From assembly GCA_018058125.1 (NCBI GenBank), contig JAGPCH010000002.1:1-17758 (forward strand): a stretch of DNA of 17,758 nucleotides, written 5' to 3'. Positions 14,467 to 17,758 of the stretch are shown one piece after another; the first letter of the stretch is position 1, and each line of letters begins with the position of its first letter. The translations under genes were made by a program, and so were the position numbers. The notes beneath the pieces are model-generated. The model was not told the origin of the DNA and made no database searches. It was given only the letters and a program-made list of their open reading frames with translations. Source of the DNA: Ignavibacteria bacterium (lineage in GTDB: Bacteria; Bacteroidota; Ignavibacteria; Tepidaquicellales; Tepidaquicellaceae).

Positions 14467-15834
14467 TTATTTAAGAAGAACCATCTTCTTAGTTGCAATA
14501 TAATTGTTTCCGTTACTTTCAGAATTTATTCTGTAAAAGTAAGTTCCGCTAGGCAATCCTGAAGCATTGTATGATACAGTATAATATCCGGCAGTTTTTA
14601 ACTCATTAACCAGAGTAGCTAATTCTTTTCCGGAAATATCAAATAATTTTATACTAACTTTTCCGTCAACCGGTAAATCATAATTTATTTTAGTTGATGG
14701 ATTGAATGGATTTGGATAGTTTTGTGAAATTGAAAAATCTGCAGGAATGCCAATTACAACTTCTCCGGTTAGATTGTGATATTCAAAATTTCCATTGAAG
14801 TCGATCTGTTTTAATCTGTAATTATACTTACCTGTATTAATTCCTCTGTCTGTAAAAGAATAATCACTTACAATACCGGTCGTCCCGTTACCGGTTACAT
14901 AACCAATTTTTTTCCAGTCATTTAAATATTGATTATTGACTGAAGATCTTTCAATTTCAAAACCTGAATTATTGGTTTCAGTAACTGTTGACCAATTCAG
15001 TTCAGCATTTCTGCCGTATACTACAGAAGTAAAAGAAGATAATTCTACCGGCAATAGAGCATCAACATAGCCAAGTCCTCTAATAGCATCGGAACCAATT
15101 CCTACAAACTGACTTGATACAACACCGGATGATGAAATATTATATGCATTAAAATTGATATCAGTAGCTGTAAATGTGTTTCCTCCAATATAAACTGCTC
15201 CCCATATTTCTCTATGTGATACTCCGGATTGTGTTACAGGAGTGGCAACAAAGGTAGAAGGATTAATTTTTTCCATATTTGCAGTCACATTTCCAGACCA
15301 GTGATAAATAAATCCGTCATCATAATTGAATGCTATTACTTCACCATCTGCACCAACTGAGTATGGTCCCCCCAGAAATGTTTCCTGTGCATTACTTAAA
15401 TTAAGTGAGTAAATTCTTTCTGAATATGAACCTGAGCCGGCACCTCCAATTGTATATAAAATTCCCGATGTAGAATTGTATGTTAATGATGAAAAATTTC
15501 CGGCTAGTGGTCCGATATCAGTGCAAACACCTGTTGCCGGATTAATTTTAACAAGTCTTCTTGAAGGATTTGGATTAACTTTTATTATAGCATAAAATAA
15601 AAGATCGTCTGAATTCCAGGTTACAGCATTTACACCTGTTACAGTATAGCCCGAAAGTGTAACTGTAGATGACGAAACGGTCCCCCAGGTATTATCCAGA
15701 TACCTGTTAATTGTAGGTGTAAAAGAACTTGTTCCTACTATTTCGGCATACAAAATTTGACTCATAAAAGAAGACAAAAATATGGAAAATAGTAAAGCTG
15801 TGATACATTTTTTAAAACAGTATATCTTTTTCAT
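14467..15834 (-). CDS. T9SS-exported protein with propeller-like N-terminal region
   Basis: A 455-residue secreted protein of unknown function. A signal peptide covers about 1-30. Residues about 35-258 hold repeated blade-like units (VNAVTWNSDDLLFYAI, LVKINPATGVCTDIGPL, SSLTYNSTSGILYTIGG, IYSLNLSNAQETFLG, GEVIAFNYDDGFIYHWSG, EKINPSTFVA), which suggests a small beta-propeller. From 261 (LLPVELSSFTSVV) there is the fibronectin-like linker that commonly precedes T9SS tails in this group. The type A sorting domain starts at about 365 (FSISQNYPNPFNPSTKI) and ends KKMVLLK. No catalytic motif is apparent. Propeller modules in such cargo often bind ligands, but no ligand can be named. It has its own transcription unit, converging on the outer-membrane gene. 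Confidence 0.85.
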   Translation of the reverse strand: MKKIYCFKKCITALLFSIFLSSFMSQILYAEIVGTSSFTPTINRYLDNTWGTVSSSTVTLSGYTVTGVNAVTWNSDDLLFYAIIKVNPNPSRRLVKINPATGVCTDIGPLAGNFSSLTYNSTSGILYTIGGAGSGSYSERIYSLNLSNAQETFLGGPYSVGADGEVIAFNYDDGFIYHWSGNVTANMEKINPSTFVATPVTQSGVSHREIWGAVYIGGNTFTATDINFNAYNISSSGVVSSQFVGIGSDAIRGLGYVDALLPVELSSFTSVVYGRNAELNWSTVTETNNSGFEIERSSVNNQYLNDWKKIGYVTGNGTTGIVSDYSFTDRGINTGKYNYRLKQIDFNGNFEYHNLTGEVVIGIPADFSISQNYPNPFNPSTKINYDLPVDGKVSIKLFDISGKELATLVNELKTAGYYTVSYNASGLPSGTYFYRINSESNGNNYIATKKMVLLK

Positions 15835-16282
15835 GTTTTTTAATTTTAGTTAATGATTGATGTTTGGTGTAATATAAATGGTATTGCAGTTTATAAAGTC
15901 AAAACTCTTTTGATTTATAAAATAAATTATAAAGATTGAAAACTTAAAAATGGAATAAATAAATTATTTTGATAATATGAATCATGAATTAATTGACCTT
16001 TTGTCAAAAAAACATAACTCAAATAAAGTGGGTGGGGTTTGGAACTCTTACTAGCTAAAAGAGCATAATTATGATTGCAAATATACCTTAATAATTTGTA
16101 ATATTAAACGCATATTTTACCATCTGTTTTTAATTAAATTTTTGAATACACATTCAGTTGAAAGTTAAAAGTAATCCTTAAGCTGTAATTCATAACAATT
16201 ATTATACTTCAATTGCATTCATCATATATATTTTATAAATGTATTTCTTTGTATATCATAATTGAATTAAATTCAGACTATC
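15835..16282. other. AT-rich intergenic region without a convincing gene
   Basis: These 448 bases separate the T9SS cargo gene (reading left) from the small ORF (reading right). It must contain the promoter of the former, but I find no clear TAnnTTTG box for it. The longest ATG frame on the plus strand (15977-16054, 25 residues, MNHELIDLLSKKHNSNKVGG) is too short to support. A G-rich patch GTGGGTGGGGTTTGG (16028-16042) and the adjacent possible CTCTT...AAGAG hairpin stand out from the otherwise AT-rich sequence. A degenerate 7-bp repeat (AGTTGAA, AGTTAAA, AGTAATC) occurs at 16156-16176. No tRNA or known RNA element was recognised. Confidence 0.6.
16156..16176 (+). repeat. Degenerate heptad repeat, AGTTGAA/AGTTAAA/AGTAATC
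   Basis: Three diverged 7-bp units resembling AGTTAAT, the reverse complement of the ATTAACT unit found elsewhere in the window. It may be an eroded member of the same family. The match is weak. Confidence 0.35.
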
Positions 16283-16312
16283 TTGTATAAATTAAATCAC
16301 AGAAAATTAAAT

Positions 16313-16504
16313 ATGAACTTACCAGAGATATCAGCAGCTTCAAAAATTATAAAGGATATTAAATTCAAATTAAATGAACTTGAGAAAATAATCGGCAAAG
16401 CTGCTAAAGACAAATACACTTATCCTGTCAATAATCAGAATCATCCTCCACGAAAGAAAAAAAGCTATAAAAACATCAGTAACACTGTTAATGGAAATAA
16501 GTAG
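16313..16504 (+). CDS. Small lysine-rich hypothetical protein
   Basis: I do not recognise this gene. From the ATG at 16313 it encodes 63 residues; a TTG at 16283 would add ten more residues of lower plausibility. The first half (SKIIKDIKFKLNELEKIIG) is a good amphipathic helix with hydrophobics every three to four residues and could form a coiled coil. The second half is basic and disordered (PPRKKKSYKN, ending VNGNK). There is no signal peptide or membrane segment. It is followed by 185 bases before the MarR-GNAT gene and is probably its own unit. Its length and composition leave some chance that it is not coding. The basic tail could bind nucleic acid, but that is a guess. Confidence 0.45.
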   Translation: MNLPEISAASKIIKDIKFKLNELEKIIGKAAKDKYTYPVNNQNHPPRKKKSYKNISNTVNGNK

Positions 16505-16606
16505 TTTGATTGTTTTGTTTCCCTTCCTCTAAATCTGAAAATCTGCTATTAATTATATCAGATAGAATACAAATAAATATTTTTTTGTCCTGAACTCAAA
16601 ATTAAC

Positions 16607-16637
16607 TTGACAATAAAAATCACAGATTGTAATTTTA
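16607..16637 (+). promoter_or_regulatory. Candidate promoter for the MarR-GNAT gene
   Basis: TTGACA at 16607-16612 is a perfect sigma70-type -35 hexamer. Counting from its TTG, a 20-base spacer leads to TAATTTTA (16630-16637), a near match to the Bacteroidota -7 consensus TAnnTTTG. The start of transcription would be near 16644, leaving a leader of about 45 bases that contains the 18-bp palindrome. Confidence 0.42.
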
Positions 16638-16652
16638 CATTGCATAAGCTCT

Positions 16653-16670
16653 TATATAATATATTATATA
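16653..16670. promoter_or_regulatory. Perfect 18-bp palindrome, candidate MarR operator
   Basis: TATATAATATATTATATA is a perfect palindrome located 19 bases before the MarR-GNAT start codon and just downstream of its candidate promoter. MarR proteins are dimers that usually bind palindromes of about 16-20 bp near their own promoter, so autorepression is plausible. The site contains only A and T in an AT-rich region, so chance is a real alternative. Confidence 0.38.
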
Positions 16671-16689
16671 GCCTCTTAATTATAAACTC

Positions 16690-17664
16690 ATGGACATTAT
16701 AAAACAACTCGGACATATTGCCATAGGAACAAGATTCAGAATATTAACAGACAGACTCATGCAGGATGCAGACAAGGTCTATAAGTCTCTGAATATTGAG
16801 TTTGAACCAAGATGGTTTACAGTATTTTATCTGATAAATCAAAAATCTCCGGTTACAATTACCGAATTAACAGAACAGCTCGGATATTCTCAACCTGCGG
16901 TCACACAGATTGCTAACTCTCTAATAAAAAGGAAGCTTATAAAAGCTGTTAAAAGTAAAGAAGACTCCCGGAAAAAAATAATAACAATTACTGAAAAAGG
17001 ACAAGAGCTATTGCTGAAATTAATCCCAGTGTGGCAGGATATTGAAAATGCAGTAAAAGAACTTTTAAATGCTACCGGTTATGATATTTTGTTTGTTCTG
17101 AGCAAATTGGAATCAGAGCTGGATAAAAAAGATATTTATACAAGAGTTCTTGAAAATGTTAAAAACAGACAAATCAGTGAAGTTAAAATTCTGGATTACA
17201 CACCTGAATTTAAAAAATATTTCCGTGATATGAATTATGAATGGTTAACAAAATATTTCAAAATTGAAAAAAAAGATGAAGAAATGCTCGAAAATCCTGA
17301 AAAGGAAATTCTCAGTAAAGGAGGATTCATACTCTTTGCAGAATTCAATAATGAGATCAAAGGAACAGTCGCTGTAATCAAACATGAAAACGGAGAATAT
17401 GAACTTGCAAAAATGGCAGTAACAACTGACTCACAGGGTAAGCAGATAGGCAAAAAGCTTGCAATAGAAGCAATAAAGAAAGCCATTAATAACAACGCTT
17501 CAAAAATATTTCTTGAAACCAATTCTACTCTATTGCCTGCTTTGAATCTTTATCTGAAACTTGGCTTTAAAGAAACTGAAATGAAAAGTAATTCCGGATA
17601 TGAAAGATCAACTATTAGAATGGAGCTCGACTTAAAAAAGGCTGAATCATTATTTCAAATATAG
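16690..17664 (+). CDS. MarR-family regulator fused to GNAT acetyltransferase
   Basis: A 324-residue two-domain protein. Residues about 1-150 are a MarR winged helix: dimerisation helix, recognition region (VTITELTEQLGYSQPAVTQIANSLIKRKLI, 55-84) and the wing with the conserved DSRKK (Asp92, Arg94) followed by ITITEKGQELL. Residues about 165-318 are a GNAT acetyltransferase domain with FILFAEFNNEIKGTVAVI, the strand YELAKMAV before motif A, QGKQIGKKL (249-257) for acetyl-CoA pyrophosphate binding, and LYLKLGFKETE, the typical motif B end. Motif A reads QGKQIG where the family usually has (Q/R)xxGx(G/A), so one glycine is replaced by Gln252. Such MarR-GNAT fusions are known in this phylum. The acceptor substrate is unknown. 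Autoregulation is suggested by the palindrome just upstream. Confidence 0.9.
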   Translation: MDIIKQLGHIAIGTRFRILTDRLMQDADKVYKSLNIEFEPRWFTVFYLINQKSPVTITELTEQLGYSQPAVTQIANSLIKRKLIKAVKSKEDSRKKIITITEKGQELLLKLIPVWQDIENAVKELLNATGYDILFVLSKLESELDKKDIYTRVLENVKNRQISEVKILDYTPEFKKYFRDMNYEWLTKYFKIEKKDEEMLENPEKEILSKGGFILFAEFNNEIKGTVAVIKHENGEYELAKMAVTTDSQGKQIGKKLAIEAIKKAINNNASKIFLETNSTLLPALNLYLKLGFKETEMKSNSGYERSTIRMELDLKKAESLFQI

Positions 17665-17727
17665 TTTTTTTTTAAAACTTAAATTTAAATGAATCTTTTT
17701 ATTTTTATAAAATATAAAATTTAAATT

Positions 17728-17758
17728 ATGTTCAAATCTGAATTTAACAGCGAAGTGA
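17728..17758 (+). CDS. Possible start of a further gene, cut by the window edge
   Basis: An ATG at 17728 opens a frame (MFKSEFNSEV) that stays open to the end of the window, 63 bases after the MarR-GNAT stop. The preceding sequence is AT-rich leader without a terminator-like hairpin. Only ten codons are visible, so neither the product nor even the coding nature can be established. Confidence 0.3.
   Translation, partial: MFKSEFNSEV

Noticed and set aside
16028..16042. G-quadruplex
   Set aside because: Only two runs of three or more G plus a GG; a three-tier quadruplex cannot form.
15977..16054. 25-codon ATG ORF in the long intergenic gap
   Set aside because: Too short, no recognisable motif and no separate evidence of translation; it overlaps the G-rich patch that has other possible explanations.
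16028..16100. tRNA-like or riboswitch-like element
   Set aside because: Fragments such as TAGCTAAAAGAGCA recall a tRNA D-arm, but no acceptor stem, anticodon arm or T-arm can be assembled around them.
1..17758. CRISPR array, insertion sequence or prophage
   Set aside because: No spaced direct repeats of CRISPR length, no transposase or integrase-like protein and no phage structural genes; the heptad arrays are contiguous and far too short to be CRISPR.

Overview
The window reads as AT-rich chromosomal DNA (roughly one third G+C by eye) from a Gram-negative member of the Bacteroidota/Ignavibacteriota/Chlorobiota group. Ignavibacteria-like is my best guess. Two secreted proteins end in type IX secretion (T9SS) type A sorting domains of the SQNYPNPFNP...KMVLLK kind. 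There are several outer-membrane beta-barrels, a heptose epimerase for LPS, and candidate promoters of Bacteroidota type (TAnnTTTG-like -7 element). The taxonomic call is inference from these traits, not from a marker gene search.

Layout. Positions 1-3262 (minus strand) hold an efflux operon: porin-like beta-barrel, HlyD-type lipoprotein adaptor, ABC ATPase, and the start of a TolC-like channel that runs off the left edge. The expected ABC-2 permeases would lie beyond that edge. Reading right on the plus strand come a tandem universal stress protein (3481-4323), a three-domain DNA polymerase I (4451-7339), a small MNT-type nucleotidyltransferase whose N-terminal coding frame has no normal start codon (7479-7688), the heptose epimerase HldD (7808-8785), and a secreted arginine deiminase resembling Porphyromonas PPAD with a T9SS tail (8845-10569). 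A strong bidirectional terminator follows. A minus-strand pair then encodes NrnA and leucyl aminopeptidase (13254-10727). Divergent from it is an outer-membrane protein of the phenol_MetA_deg family (13442-14365), which meets a minus-strand T9SS cargo protein (15834-14467) at a second bidirectional terminator. After a 448-base AT-rich gap come a small lysine-rich ORF and a MarR-GNAT fusion regulator (16690-17664). A further gene may begin at the right edge.

Most genes are unlinked housekeeping or envelope functions. The only clear multi-gene system is the efflux operon. I did not find a defence system, CRISPR array, RNA gene or mobile element.

The points most worth a second look are: the PPAD-like deiminase, which keeps all catalytic residues and the RxR pair of peptidyl deiminases; three unrelated 7-bp tandem repeat families sitting exactly at gene borders, one of them dispersed in both orientations; the frequent TTG starts; and a perfect 18-bp palindrome between the promoter and start of the MarR-GNAT gene.
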